This document shows positions 9,992 through 18,008 of a DNA stretch of 64,000 bases, piece after piece. Origin of the DNA: Acidobacteriota bacterium (lineage in GTDB: Bacteria; Acidobacteriota; Vicinamibacteria; Vicinamibacterales; UBA2999). Under the pieces are notes generated by a model. The model was not told the DNA's origin and did not search any database. It was given only the letters and a program-made list of their open reading frames with translations. The DNA lies in NCBI GenBank assembly GCA_030650395.1, contig JAUSDY010000042.1:1-64000 (forward strand), given 5' to 3'. A program made the translations under genes and the position numbers. Positions within the stretch are counted from its first letter, which is position 1; each line of letters opens with the position of its first letter.

Positions 9992-11005
9992 GTGTCTCAG
10001 AGATATTGGCTGCTGCTGTGCTGTGCGGTGGTGCTCGCCGTCGTGGTGGTGGGCGGCATTACGCGGCTCACGCACTCTGGCTTGTCCATCGTCGAGTGGG
10101 ACCCTGTCGTGGGGGCAATCCCGCCGATCAGCCAGACCCAGTGGACCGACGCCTTCGAGAAGTACCAGCGCACGCCGGAGTACGAGAAGGTCAACCGGGG
10201 CATGTCACTCGAGGCATTCAAGGACATCTTCTGGGTGGAATGGGTGCACCGCCTGCTGGGACGTCTCATCGGGGTTGTCTTTCTCGTGCCGTTTTTGTAT
10301 TGGCTGGCGCGCGGGCGCTTGCCCCGCGCCCTCGTGCCGAGGCTGGTGGGGCTCTTCGTCCTGGGCGGGTTGCAGGGCGCGCTCGGTTGGTACATGGTCG
10401 CCAGCGGGCTCGTCGACGTGCCACGGGTCAGCCCGTACCGGCTCGCGGCTCATCTCGGCCTCGCGGCCATCATCTTCGGCGGGCTGTTCTGGACGGCTCT
10501 CGATCTGTGGCGGCCCCAGCCGTCATCCGTCCCCGTCCCCGCCGCGGCGCGGCGCCTGGCCACTGCGGTAATAGCCCTGGTGTTTGTCACGATCATCTCC
10601 GGCGGCTTCGTCGCCGGCACGAAGGCCGGGTTTGCGTTCAACACGTTTCCGCTGATGGCCGGGCGCGTGTTTCCGGATCGCATGTATGCGGGGCGGCCGA
10701 TCTGGACCAACCTGTTCGAGAACATCGCCACCGTGCAGTTCAACCATCGCCTCCTCGCCGGCCTGCTGTGCGTGGCAATCCCCCTGCTCTGGTGTCACCT
10801 CACGCGTCCGGCGCGACCGGCGGCCACACGTGCGGCGGCGCATCTTCTGCTGGGGTGGCTGATCGTTCAGGTCACGCTCGGCATCGTCACACTCTTGTAC
10901 GTGGTGCCGGTGCCGCTCGCCGTGGCCCATCAGGGCAGCGCGCTCGTGCTGTTCGGCCTGGCCGTGCTCGTTCGGCACAGGGTGCGGCCCGCCCGTCCGT
11001 CGTAG
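9992..11005 (+). CDS. ctaA: Heme A synthase (CtaA/COX15)
   Basis: A 337-residue eight-helix membrane protein converting heme O to heme A for aa3-type oxidases. Diagnostic motifs are GGITRLTHSGLSIVEW near the N-terminus, FWVEWVHRLLGR and, in the second half, QFNHRLLAG and VAHQGSALVLF, which supply the heme-ligating histidines. The first half contains the COX15-type insert (FEKYQRTPEYEKVN), so it is the mitochondrial/alphaproteobacterial type. Start is GTG 9992 with CGGAGA 5 nt upstream. It follows narK by 75 bp and may share its transcript. Confidence 0.93.
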   Translation: MSQRYWLLLCCAVVLAVVVVGGITRLTHSGLSIVEWDPVVGAIPPISQTQWTDAFEKYQRTPEYEKVNRGMSLEAFKDIFWVEWVHRLLGRLIGVVFLVPFLYWLARGRLPRALVPRLVGLFVLGGLQGALGWYMVASGLVDVPRVSPYRLAAHLGLAAIIFGGLFWTALDLWRPQPSSVPVPAAARRLATAVIALVFVTIISGGFVAGTKAGFAFNTFPLMAGRVFPDRMYAGRPIWTNLFENIATVQFNHRLLAGLLCVAIPLLWCHLTRPARPAATRAAAHLLLGWLIVQVTLGIVTLLYVVPVPLAVAHQGSALVLFGLAVLVRHRVRPARPS

Positions 11006-11061
11006 CCGGCCGCGCCTCGCAGGCCCGCCCCGTGTGGCTGTCAGGGGCTCCGGTATCGCTG

Positions 11062-11162
11062 CAGGCTTCACGCGCGGCTCCGCTGGATCTGCGGCGGCTC
11101 ATCGTCGAGATGGCTCGGGCCAACCTCACATGGGGCGAGGAGCGCATCGCGGGCCCGGGCCG
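11062..11162 (+). mobile_element. Remnant of an integrase-core transposase
   Basis: In one plus frame this short stretch encodes LDLRRLIVEMARANLTWGEE, typical of the start of the integrase-core domain of IS481/IS3-type transposases (LRRLIxxMAxENPTWG). The frame has no start, and the rest of the transposase is missing. It marks an old insertion between ctaA and the decayed feoB region. Confidence 0.5.
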
Positions 11163-11170
11163 CACCCTAA

Positions 11171-11309
11171 TGACAATGCTCGTCGGGCTTCTTCTTGAGC
11201 TTGCCAATCGGCACGAACGTCATGGCTTTCGGCTCCTCTGACGCGCGGCCGAAGAGCTGGCGCGCGAGGAACGCCACGGCGCCAAACACGATCACCGCTA
11301 CGCCAACTC
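11171..11309 (-). other. Short membrane-segment remnant or small protein
   Basis: On the minus strand an open stretch encodes a hydrophobic helix (VAVIVFGAVAFLARQLF) followed by a basic tail ending KKPDEHCH. A TAA precedes it in frame, and only a GTG could start it, without a clear ribosome binding site. It lies where the 3' end of a feoB transcription unit would be, so it may be a small FeoB-associated membrane protein or a leftover tail. The function is not known. Confidence 0.3.
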
Positions 11310-11440
11310 TTGCTTATCCGGTTGTTTCAGCTACCCACTATCTGTTGCGCTCAACTTGCGGGCGCGACATCCTGGCGCCGCGAATCCGCTGGTCTGGCGT
11401 CGGCACCCGTCCGGTCATCGCGCAGGGAGAACCGCGTGAA

Positions 11441-11713
11441 CCGGCGAGGCGCCCGCGGCGAGCCGTCCCGGAGAGTCATCTCCCGGCGTTCGTGCGCCCT
11501 TGCGCCTCTTTGAATTCCCCGAGTCGGAGGGCTCTCGTTCGGCGGTCACATCTCCCTCGCCGCACCAAGCGCCCGTGCGATGGACGCCACCAACGCACGA
11601 CGCCTGCGTAGGCTTCGGTCGATGTGACGAGCCACGCCTGTCATCGCCTCACTCGACCTCACGCCGGGAGATGACCTCCGAGACGGCTCGCCGCGGGCAC
11701 CAGCATCGCCGGT
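11441..11713. repeat. Imperfect inverted repeat element (about 45-bp arms)
   Basis: The left arm (about 11441-11489) contains GCCCGCGGCGAGCCGTC then TCATCTCCCGGCG. The right arm (about 11661-11713) holds the same sequence in inverted orientation with a few differences and one 4-base gap. The arms are about 170 bp apart. This looks like a MITE-type or terminal-inverted-repeat element inside the decayed region. No open frame between the arms is convincing. Confidence 0.5.
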
Positions 11714-12055
11714 CGGGTCGCGCAGGCCTCGCGCGGAGAGGGGCCTCCCGGCGTGAGCGTCGAGCGAGGCGTCACAAGCATCCGTCGGCACATCGACCGG
11801 AGGCCACAGTACATGGCGAAGAGCAACACGGCGCCGGCGCTGAACACGCCGAAGCGCGCGCCCGGCGCAAACACGGTGGCCGTGCCTCGGGTTCGGCAAT
11901 GTCGACGTTGAGCGCTTCGGGCCGATCGAGAAAAGGAGCCTCGGACGGCGCCTTTGCGGCCGCGCGCCCGATGGCCGCCGCAAGCTCGCCGAAGCCGTCG
12001 CCCCGGGTGGCCACCGCGCGCACCACCTCGGTGCCGGTCAGCGCTTCGCCTCGGA
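11714..12055 (-). pseudogene. feoB remnant
   Basis: Directly after feoA, on the same strand, one frame reads ALTGTEVVRAVATRGDGFGE, resembling the end of the G domain of the ferrous iron transporter FeoB. The Walker A part that should precede it is absent, and the frame runs into low-sense sequence. A second frame further on gives a hydrophobic helix (FGVFSAGAVLLFAMYCGL). The transporter has thus lost most of its length through internal deletion and frameshift, and the inverted-repeat element lies against it. The assignment rests on the short G-domain piece and on the feoA neighbour. Confidence 0.45.
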
Positions 12056-12259
12056 CCGCCAGATCGACAGCGCGAAGTTCCGCACCTTCAGCTCGATCGG
12101 ATCGCCCAGCGGCGCGACCCGTCGCAGCGTGACTTTCGTGCCCGGCACCAGGCCGACCTCGAGCAGGCGGCGGACGACGGCGCGAGCGCCACGCACACGA
12201 GAGACGACGGCGGAGCCTCCAACGAAGAGGGCGGCGAGGGAACCGGGCTTTCGGGTCAC
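12038..12259 (-). CDS. feoA: Ferrous iron transport protein A (FeoA)
   Basis: A 73-residue SH3-like FeoA protein with the characteristic end GDPIELKVRNFALSIWRSEA and a middle LLEVGLVPGTKVTLRRVAPLG. FeoA is a cytoplasmic partner of the FeoB transporter. Start is GTG 12259 with AGGAG about 12 nt upstream. It reads divergently from the hemerythrin gene across a perfect ATGACGGCCGTCAT palindrome 42 bp upstream of its start, which suggests oxygen/NO-linked control. The downstream FeoB is only a remnant, so this copy may have lost its purpose. Confidence 0.85.
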   Translation of the reverse strand: MTRKPGSLAALFVGGSAVVSRVRGARAVVRRLLEVGLVPGTKVTLRRVAPLGDPIELKVRNFALSIWRSEAKR

Positions 12260-12300
12260 GATGGGGGCTGCTCCTGAAGTTGAGACTTAATCTCGGCCGT

Positions 12301-12314
12301 ATGACGGCCGTCAT
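12301..12314. promoter_or_regulatory. Perfect ATGAC-GGCC-GTCAT palindrome (CRP/FNR-type site)
   Basis: ATGACGGCCGTCAT is a perfect 14-bp palindrome between feoA (minus) and the hemerythrin-crp pair (plus). It is the best copy of a box repeated in the window. Its place directly upstream of the crp-containing operon suggests autoregulation. Confidence 0.65.
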
Positions 12315-12425
12315 GTTTCCCGCGCAGGGTTCCCGCTAGCGTAGGGGCAGGCGCGAACGCCTGCGGAAGAAGCAGGTTCGGTATCGCAGGTCCGCTCCGT
12401 TGTTGTGAGATGGAGAGGGGCACCG

Positions 12426-12977
12426 ATGGATCAGAATCCGCTGGGCGACGATTTCAGTGAGGACCCGAAGCGTCCCCTCGACGAGTTGTGCGACATCATC
12501 GTTGCGCGGCACCACGCGTACCTGCATCGCGCGCTCCCGCTCATTAGGGCGGAGCTTGCGAGGCTGACCGAGCCCGAGTGCGCGCCGGCCCGCTTGTTGA
12601 CCGACACGCGCGAGGCCTTCGCGGACGTCGCCCATCAACTGCAAGGGCATCTGGCCAAGGAAGAGCACGTGCTCTTTCCCGCGCTCGAGGCGCTGGCCAA
12701 GGCCGATCGCGAGGGCGGCAGCCGTCCCGCCCTTCCGTTTCCGACCGTCCTCTACCCGATTCGCCTCATGGAGTCCGAGCACGCGCGCATCGAAGCCGCG
12801 ATGGAACGTCTTCGACAAGTCACGCACGCGTTCGTCGCGCCAGAGGGCGCGTCCGAAAGCTGCCGCCACTGTTTGTCGGAGCTGTCGCGACTTGATGCGG
12901 ACCTGCGCGAGCACCACCGCGTGGAGAGCGAAGTTCTCTTTCCTCTCGCCCTCGAACTGGAGCGCCGGCTGCCGTAG
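12426..12977 (+). CDS. Hemerythrin-domain protein (RIC/YtfE-like)
   Basis: A 183-residue four-helix hemerythrin-like protein. Iron ligands are visible as RHHAYLHRALP, HLAKEEHVLFPAL, ESEHARIE and EHHRVESEVLFPL, the H-H/HxxxE pattern of the diiron domain in iron-sulfur cluster repair (RIC, YtfE, ScdA) proteins; the short N-terminal ScdA domain is missing. Such proteins repair clusters after nitrosative stress or release NO. ATG 12426 is preceded by GAGAGGGG. It is 17 bp upstream of crp, so the two form an operon controlled through the palindrome at 12301. Confidence 0.85.
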   Translation: MDQNPLGDDFSEDPKRPLDELCDIIVARHHAYLHRALPLIRAELARLTEPECAPARLLTDTREAFADVAHQLQGHLAKEEHVLFPALEALAKADREGGSRPALPFPTVLYPIRLMESEHARIEAAMERLRQVTHAFVAPEGASESCRHCLSELSRLDADLREHHRVESEVLFPLALELERRLP

Positions 12978-12994
12978 TCGGCTATCATTCGGGC

Positions 12995-13687
12995 GTGTCC
13001 ACGCAGCCGGACGACGATCTGCTTCGCCGTGTCGCGCTCTTTCGCCGGTTGTCGGCGGGCGCTCGCGCCCGCGTGGCGCAGGTCGCGCGCCTCAAGTCGT
13101 ACGAGCGCGGCGTCCTGATCTTCTCCGAAGGTGACGCCGGCGATGCGTTCATCGCCATCGTCTCGGGCCGGGTGAAGGTGTTCAAGTCCACTCCGGCGGG
13201 CAAGGAAATCATCCTCGAGATTTTTGGCGCCGGGGACCCGCTGGGCGCCGTTGCCGTCTACGAAGGCGTGCCGTTTCCGGCGTCGGCCCTGACGCTCGAG
13301 CCCACGCAATGCCTGCGGATTGAGCAGGCGGCGTTCTTCCACCTGCTCGAGCAGGATCCCGCGCTCGTGCGCGGGCTGCTGTCCAGCCTCACGTTCCGCC
13401 TCGCCGAGCTGACCCGTCGCCTGGCCGAACTTTCTGGCGCGCGGGTCGAGACGCGCTTCGCCCGCCTGTTCCTGAAGCTGTGCGATCAGATTGGCCGACC
13501 GGAGCGCGGCGGCGTGTTCGTGGCCATGCCGCTCTCGCGGCAGGAGCTGGCCGACCTGACGGGCACGACCATCGAAACCGCGATCCGCATCATGAGCCGC
13601 TGGCAGAAAGAAGACGTGCTGCACACGGAGAAGGACGGCTTCGTAGTGCTCGATCGAAATGCGCTTGACGAAGCCTCGGCGTCGTAG
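12995..13687 (+). CDS. CRP/FNR-family regulator (DNR/NNR type)
   Basis: A 230-residue regulator with an N-terminal cyclic-nucleotide-binding-like sensor domain (about 1-120), a dimer helix and a C-terminal winged helix. The recognition helix reads TTIETAIRIMSRW. It keeps the Glu and Arg that contact DNA in FNR (E and R of ExxSR) but has Ile where FNR has Ser. There is no N-terminal cysteine cluster, so it is not an oxygen-sensing FNR; DNR-type heme/NO sensing fits the nos and hemerythrin neighbours (inference). It probably recognises the ATGAC-N4-GTCAT boxes of the window. Start is GTG 12995. Confidence 0.85.
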   Translation: MSTQPDDDLLRRVALFRRLSAGARARVAQVARLKSYERGVLIFSEGDAGDAFIAIVSGRVKVFKSTPAGKEIILEIFGAGDPLGAVAVYEGVPFPASALTLEPTQCLRIEQAAFFHLLEQDPALVRGLLSSLTFRLAELTRRLAELSGARVETRFARLFLKLCDQIGRPERGGVFVAMPLSRQELADLTGTTIETAIRIMSRWQKEDVLHTEKDGFVVLDRNALDEASAS

Positions 13688-13691
13688 CTGT

Positions 13692-13708
13692 TGAAGGCTG
13701 AAGGCTGA
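13692..13708. repeat. Short heptanucleotide tandem repeat (TGAAGGC)
   Basis: Two full copies and a partial copy of TGAAGGC lie between the convergent ends of crp and nosY. It is the shortest of three heptamer tracts in the window; the others are at 17937 and 52373. Confidence 0.6.
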
Positions 13709-13711
13709 GTG

Positions 13712-14551
13712 TCAGATATCCGCGCGCGAGAGTGCGCGGACCGCCAGCCACAGCGGCGCGACGAACCAGGCCGCAAGAGACAGCACCACCAGCGTGGCGG
13801 CCATCCCGGCTCCACCAGTGAATCGCAAGAGCGCGAGCGACGCGGCGCCGAACGCGGCGGTCCCTTCGATCGCGAGCAACGCGCCCATGCGGGCCGCGTC
13901 CACCGGATTGACCAAGGTTGCGGAGATCAGGAGGCGCGAAGCCGGCCCCGATCGAAGCATCGACGCGACCCCAAGGACGACGACGTCGAACAAGACCACG
14001 GTCATGAACCAGACCACGAGCGCCGCCGCCAGGACGCGGGTCCTGCGTCCCGCGTTGACACTGGCGAGCAACGTCGCGATGGCCAGGAACACTCCTGTCA
14101 TCGCGATTGCCGTGAGCACGAGCGCGCCGTAGCGCCACAAACCATCGAGGCCCGCCTGCGTCTGCACCACCAGACCCGCCATTCCGAACCCGATCAGCTC
14201 CGCCGCGGCAAGAGCGAGCCAGACGCCCAGCATCCGGCCGATCAGGATGGCGCCACGAGGCACGGGTTGTGAGTACAGCAGCTCCGCGGCGCCGCGCTCC
14301 GGCGTGAGCGCGAGTCCCCCGAACACGAGGGACGCGAGGGGCACGAGCAGCAGCACGATCTGCACAAGCGAGACTGCCGTCCTCGAGAAGTCCTGGACGC
14401 CGTGCCCGCCTGAAAGGATGTAGCCGGCGCCCGCCACTGCCAGCGCGAGGCCTGCGAAGACAACGGCGAACGTTTGCAGCCAGCGCGAGCGGACGGCCAG
14501 CACCAGTTCGTATCTCGCGCAGAGCCAGAGCACCGATCGAAGAGACGTCAT
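13712..14551 (-). CDS. nosY: Nos ABC transporter permease NosY
   Basis: A 279-residue membrane protein with about six helices, matching ABC-2-type permease NosY. With NosF and NosD it forms the transporter that supports copper/sulfur centre assembly of N2O reductase. Motifs such as ERGAAELLYSQPVPR are typical. It is the last gene of the nos operon and overlaps nosL by 4 bp (ATGA). A heptamer repeat follows its stop. Confidence 0.92.
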   Translation of the reverse strand: MTSLRSVLWLCARYELVLAVRSRWLQTFAVVFAGLALAVAGAGYILSGGHGVQDFSRTAVSLVQIVLLLVPLASLVFGGLALTPERGAAELLYSQPVPRGAILIGRMLGVWLALAAAELIGFGMAGLVVQTQAGLDGLWRYGALVLTAIAMTGVFLAIATLLASVNAGRRTRVLAAALVVWFMTVVLFDVVVLGVASMLRSGPASRLLISATLVNPVDAARMGALLAIEGTAAFGAASLALLRFTGGAGMAATLVVLSLAAWFVAPLWLAVRALSRADI

Positions 14552-14988
14552 GGTGTGGCGCTCCGGCCAGGCAAGCCGAGAATGGCGCTGGCCGCAACTG
14601 AATCACCTCCCCGGGCAGCCGGGTCCGCATCGCGGGACGCGGCGTCCGCATGCGCCAGCAGGCCCGAGGCCATGGGTGTGGACACCGAGGTGCGTGTGAA
14701 CACCGCGGCACGCGCGTCCACCCACGCGCGCGTCCGATGGTCAGCGACAAACACCATCGCGCCGTCCGGCAGCAAGGCGTTGCTCAGGTACTCACGCAGG
14801 CAACCAATCTCGTCCAACATTGTCGGCTCTTCTCCGGGCGCCGCGATCTGCGCGGCTGTCGCCAGCGAGACGATCACCATGCGGCAATGCGCGCAGGGCT
14901 CCTGGCCCAGGGCGATGGCCGCCGGCCGGGCCGGCCCTCCCGCGCACGAGGACGCGACGAGGCACGCGCTCAGGATCCAGCGCGTCAC
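14548..14988 (-). CDS. nosL: Copper chaperone lipoprotein NosL
   Basis: A 146-residue exported protein with a short signal region and likely lipid-attachment cysteine in LVASSC. Its copper-binding signature is PCAHCRMVI near residue 33, and conserved Met and Asp positions appear in PTMLDEIGC. NosL delivers Cu(I) to apo-NosZ in the periplasm. It sits between nosF and nosY with ATGA overlaps on both sides. The C-terminal 30 residues are Ala-rich and poorly conserved. Confidence 0.88.
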   Translation of the reverse strand: MTRWILSACLVASSCAGGPARPAAIALGQEPCAHCRMVIVSLATAAQIAAPGEEPTMLDEIGCLREYLSNALLPDGAMVFVADHRTRAWVDARAAVFTRTSVSTPMASGLLAHADAASRDADPAARGGDSVAASAILGLPGRSATP

Positions 14989-15884
14989 GATTCGGCTCCA
15001 ATCAGCTCGCGATAAAACGCGTCGAGGCGTCCTTCCTGGGCGGTGAGGCCGCGGATCTCCGCGCCGGCAGCGCGGACAAGGTCGAGCACAGCCGGCCGGG
15101 TCGAGGCCGAGCCGGGTACGACGAGCTCGTCGCCAAACCAGACGGCTTCAGGCGATCGTTCGCGGATGCGCTCGAGCAGTCCTCCGACTCGCGCGGCCAG
15201 TCGCACGCGCATGACGCCGCGGTCCGCGAGCCGGGCCGCCAGCTCGCGTTCGGAGAGCACAGCCACGAGCTTGCCCTCCACGATCACGGCCACACGATCC
15301 GCCAGGCGCTCGATGTCGCCAAGTTGATGCGAACTAAAGAAGACCGTGCCGCCCGCGCGGCGGCGCGCTTCGACGAGGCCGTAGAAGGCGCACAGCCCGT
15401 CGGGGTCGAGCGCGGCCGTGGGCTCATCGAGCAGCAGGACGTCGGTCGTTCCGAGCGTGGCCACCGCAAGCCCCAGGCGCTGCACCATGCCGCCAGAATA
15501 TGTGCCGACTGGACGCTCCCCTGCGCCGTTGAGCGATGCGAACTTCAGCACTCGATCGGCCGCATCGGCCGGCGCTTCGCGCAAGCGCCTGTAGAAATCG
15601 ACGACCTCGCGGCCGGTGAGGGTCTCGGGAAACGACACACGCTGAGGCAGGAACGAGCAGGCCCGGCGCGCGCGAGGGTCGAGCGCGTTCAGGCGTTCGG
15701 CGCCGAGCACCACGTCTCCGGAGTCCGGTCGCAGGAGCCCCGCAGCCGCCTTGATCGACGTCGTCTTGCCGGAACCATTCGGGCCGAGCAGCGCCACCAC
15801 CGAACCAGCCGGCACCTCGAGGGTCAGAGAATCAACCGCCGTCCGGCCGTCGTACCGCTTCGTGAAGGCGCGGTACCGGATCAT
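14985..15884 (-). CDS. nosF: Nos ABC transporter ATPase NosF
   Basis: A 299-residue ABC ATPase with Walker A GPNGSGKTT, signature YSGGM, Walker B VLLLDEP and the switch histidine in FFSSHQ. It energises the NosDFY transporter needed for NosZ maturation. ATG 15884 is chosen because it overlaps the nosD stop (ATGA) and starts the domain at once; an earlier in-frame ATG at 15908 would add eight residues inside nosD. Confidence 0.93.
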   Translation of the reverse strand: MIRYRAFTKRYDGRTAVDSLTLEVPAGSVVALLGPNGSGKTTSIKAAAGLLRPDSGDVVLGAERLNALDPRARRACSFLPQRVSFPETLTGREVVDFYRRLREAPADAADRVLKFASLNGAGERPVGTYSGGMVQRLGLAVATLGTTDVLLLDEPTAALDPDGLCAFYGLVEARRRAGGTVFFSSHQLGDIERLADRVAVIVEGKLVAVLSERELAARLADRGVMRVRLAARVGGLLERIRERSPEAVWFGDELVVPGSASTRPAVLDLVRAAGAEIRGLTAQEGRLDAFYRELIGAES

Positions 15885-17269
15885 GATGCGCTCCGCGAGC
15901 GAACCCACGATCGCCCGCCCGTCGCGAGTAACCCGCCGCCGATCAGGAGGAGAAGGAGGGGCGGGCCAGTGCTCGCGACGGAGCGGACGGCCGCGGCCGG
16001 CGCCTCCGCCGGCACCGCGTCGAGAGCGGGAGGACGCGCCAGCGGATGCGCGTCGATCACGGGAATGGGATCGAGGATCGGAAACGACCGCTCGGCCGCG
16101 CCGAGAGCCGATGCCGCGATGCTGCGCGAGAACAGATCCGCGGCCGTCAGGTTGCCGCGGAGGTGATCGAACACGTTCGAGAGCCGGTACGGCCGGTCGC
16201 TGATGCCATCGCCATCCAGGTCCGGATCACCGTGATCCGACCAGTAGTTGCGATCGAACCGCGTATCGGTACGCTTACCCGACAGCGACAGCGGCGTCAG
16301 GTTCCCGATGAAGGCGTTCCCCTCGAAGACATTGGCGCCGCTCGAGTCGTAGATCACCAGCGCCATGTCCGACTTGGCGACGATGTTGCGGCGAAACTGG
16401 TTGCGGTACGAACCCTCAAGAAAGATGCCGCGCGCGTTGTCGGCAATCAGGTTGTCCTCGGCCACCACGTCGTCGCACGCCTTGAGCAACAGTCCGACCG
16501 ACGCGAACCCGCGATTGCGCACGAAGCGGTTGCGCCGGAACGTCATGCGGTTGGAGTACATCAGCGCCGCGCCCGCGGCTCCGTTCTCGAACACGTTGTC
16601 TTCGAACACGTTGTCATCGGAGAACATGTAGTGCAGGCCGTAGCGCAGATCGCCGGCGCGATTGCCGCGCACGAAGCCGTGAGACGAGGACTGGATGTAG
16701 AAGCCGTCGCGCGTGCCGGCCACCCAATTGCCGATCAGACGGAAGCGCTGGCTGTTCCAGACGTGGATGCCGCTGCCGTTTTCTCCGGGGTCGCGTCCGG
16801 AAATTCCCGTCACGGTGCTGTTCTCGACCACCGCATCGTCCGCTTCGCGAAGGTAGATGCCGAACAGCGCCTGGCGGATGCGGCAATCGCGGATGATAGC
16901 GCGCGGTGCGGCCACGTGAATGCCGGAGGTGTCGCGTCCGAGGTCGCCGGTGCCACGACCATCGATGTCGAAGCCTTCGATGGTGACGCCGGCCGCGCGC
17001 ACGCGCACGACGCTGCCCGTCCCCGATCCGATCAGCGTGGGGCGGCCGACGCCAGTCAGCGTGATTGCGCGATCGAGCAAGAGATCGCCCTCGTAGGTGC
17101 CGGCGGGAACTGTCACGCGGTCGCCGGGCTGCGCGCGATCGATCAGCGCCTGGATGGGCGACGTGTGATCGGCGTGCGGGCGCGCCTCGAGCCCGCCCTG
17201 CGGCGGAAGCGCATCCGTGCCTGCCGCCTGCAGGAGGCCCAGCACCAGCAACACCATGGCGGGCGTCAT
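15881..17269 (-). CDS. nosD: NosD periplasmic copper-assembly protein
   Basis: A 462-residue protein with signal peptide, then a right-handed parallel beta-helix (carbohydrate-binding/sugar-hydrolase repeats, about residues 50-380) with turns such as GIYLREADDAVVENSTVTG and FFRRNIVAKSD-like repeats, and a C-terminal transmembrane segment (about 435-452). NosD receives copper in the periplasm and feeds NosZ maturation. It lies between nosB and nosF, 4 bp from nosB and overlapping nosF. Confidence 0.93.
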   Translation of the reverse strand: MTPAMVLLVLGLLQAAGTDALPPQGGLEARPHADHTSPIQALIDRAQPGDRVTVPAGTYEGDLLLDRAITLTGVGRPTLIGSGTGSVVRVRAAGVTIEGFDIDGRGTGDLGRDTSGIHVAAPRAIIRDCRIRQALFGIYLREADDAVVENSTVTGISGRDPGENGSGIHVWNSQRFRLIGNWVAGTRDGFYIQSSSHGFVRGNRAGDLRYGLHYMFSDDNVFEDNVFENGAAGAALMYSNRMTFRRNRFVRNRGFASVGLLLKACDDVVAEDNLIADNARGIFLEGSYRNQFRRNIVAKSDMALVIYDSSGANVFEGNAFIGNLTPLSLSGKRTDTRFDRNYWSDHGDPDLDGDGISDRPYRLSNVFDHLRGNLTAADLFSRSIAASALGAAERSFPILDPIPVIDAHPLARPPALDAVPAEAPAAAVRSVASTGPPLLLLLIGGGLLATGGRSWVRSRSAS

Positions 17270-17273
17270 GGCG

Positions 17274-17924
17274 CTATCCCCGATCCGCCGCCACGGGCGG
17301 GACGCGCCGGCGGGCCTGCCACCAGGTCATGGCCAGGGCTGTCAGCAACAGCGCCGCCACGCCGGCCATGGCATAGGACCCGGCGCGCGGATAGGAGTAG
17401 ACCTCGAAGTTCGCAATCTGCTGGCCGCCGAACATCGGCGGCATGAACGGCGGCACCTGCACGGCCGCTTCCGGCGACAGGTCGTGGCCGTAGCGGTACA
17501 ACTTGTAGCCGAACGACCACAGCGAAAACCCGCCGAAGTAGACGAACAGCATCGTCACGTCGACCAGCGCGACCACCGTGCCGTGCGCCGCCGCCCGCAG
17601 CATGAGCAGGCCGAGCGCGCCGATCACGAACGGCATCCACTTGAACTCGGTGAACGACTCGTTCACCAGGTCCTGCATGCCGATGTAGTGGTTGAGGACG
17701 TTGATCTCCTTCACGTCCTGGCCGTTGTTGCCGCCGACGAGCGTGTAGGAGTAAATGTCGAGACGGAGCCCCTCCGGGTACTGCGGCGCGAACATGGTCA
17801 GGTTCCAGAGCGGGAAAAAGTAGGTGGCCACTAGCAAAGCCGCCGCGGCGAGGAGCATGAGTCTCGCCGCGAGGCCGATCGGTTCGTCGAGGAACCGGTT
17901 CGCGCGTTGGAGGAACGTCTGCAT
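17274..17924 (-). CDS. nosB: Clade II nos cluster membrane protein (NosB type)
   Basis: A 216-residue protein with about four transmembrane helices and a long periplasmic loop (FAPQYPEGLRLDIYSYTLVG). It directly follows nosZ, as the NosB membrane protein does in clade II (Sec-dependent) nitrous oxide reductase clusters; its role is unclear. ATG 17924 is preferred; a GTG at 17933 is possible. The gap to nosZ holds the 63-bp heptamer tract, so transcription between them may be affected by repeat length (inference). Confidence 0.8.
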   Translation of the reverse strand: MQTFLQRANRFLDEPIGLAARLMLLAAAALLVATYFFPLWNLTMFAPQYPEGLRLDIYSYTLVGGNNGQDVKEINVLNHYIGMQDLVNESFTEFKWMPFVIGALGLLMLRAAAHGTVVALVDVTMLFVYFGGFSLWSFGYKLYRYGHDLSPEAAVQVPPFMPPMFGGQQIANFEVYSYPRAGSYAMAGVAALLLTALAMTWWQARRRVPPVAADRG

Positions 17925-17936
17925 CGTGACCACCCA

Positions 17937-17999
17937 AACTCTGAACTCTGAACTCTGAACTCTTAACTCTGAACTCTGAACTCTGAACTCTTAACTCTG
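17937..17999. repeat. Heptanucleotide tandem repeat (AACTCTG)9 with 28-bp super-period
   Basis: Nine contiguous heptamers lie in the nosZ-nosB gap. The order is three AACTCTG then one AACTCTT, repeated twice, plus a ninth AACTCTG, so a 28-bp unit is itself duplicated. This indicates growth by slippage or unequal recombination. It sits just downstream of nosZ. Confidence 0.9.
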
Positions 18000-18008
18000 A
18001 ACTTCAGG

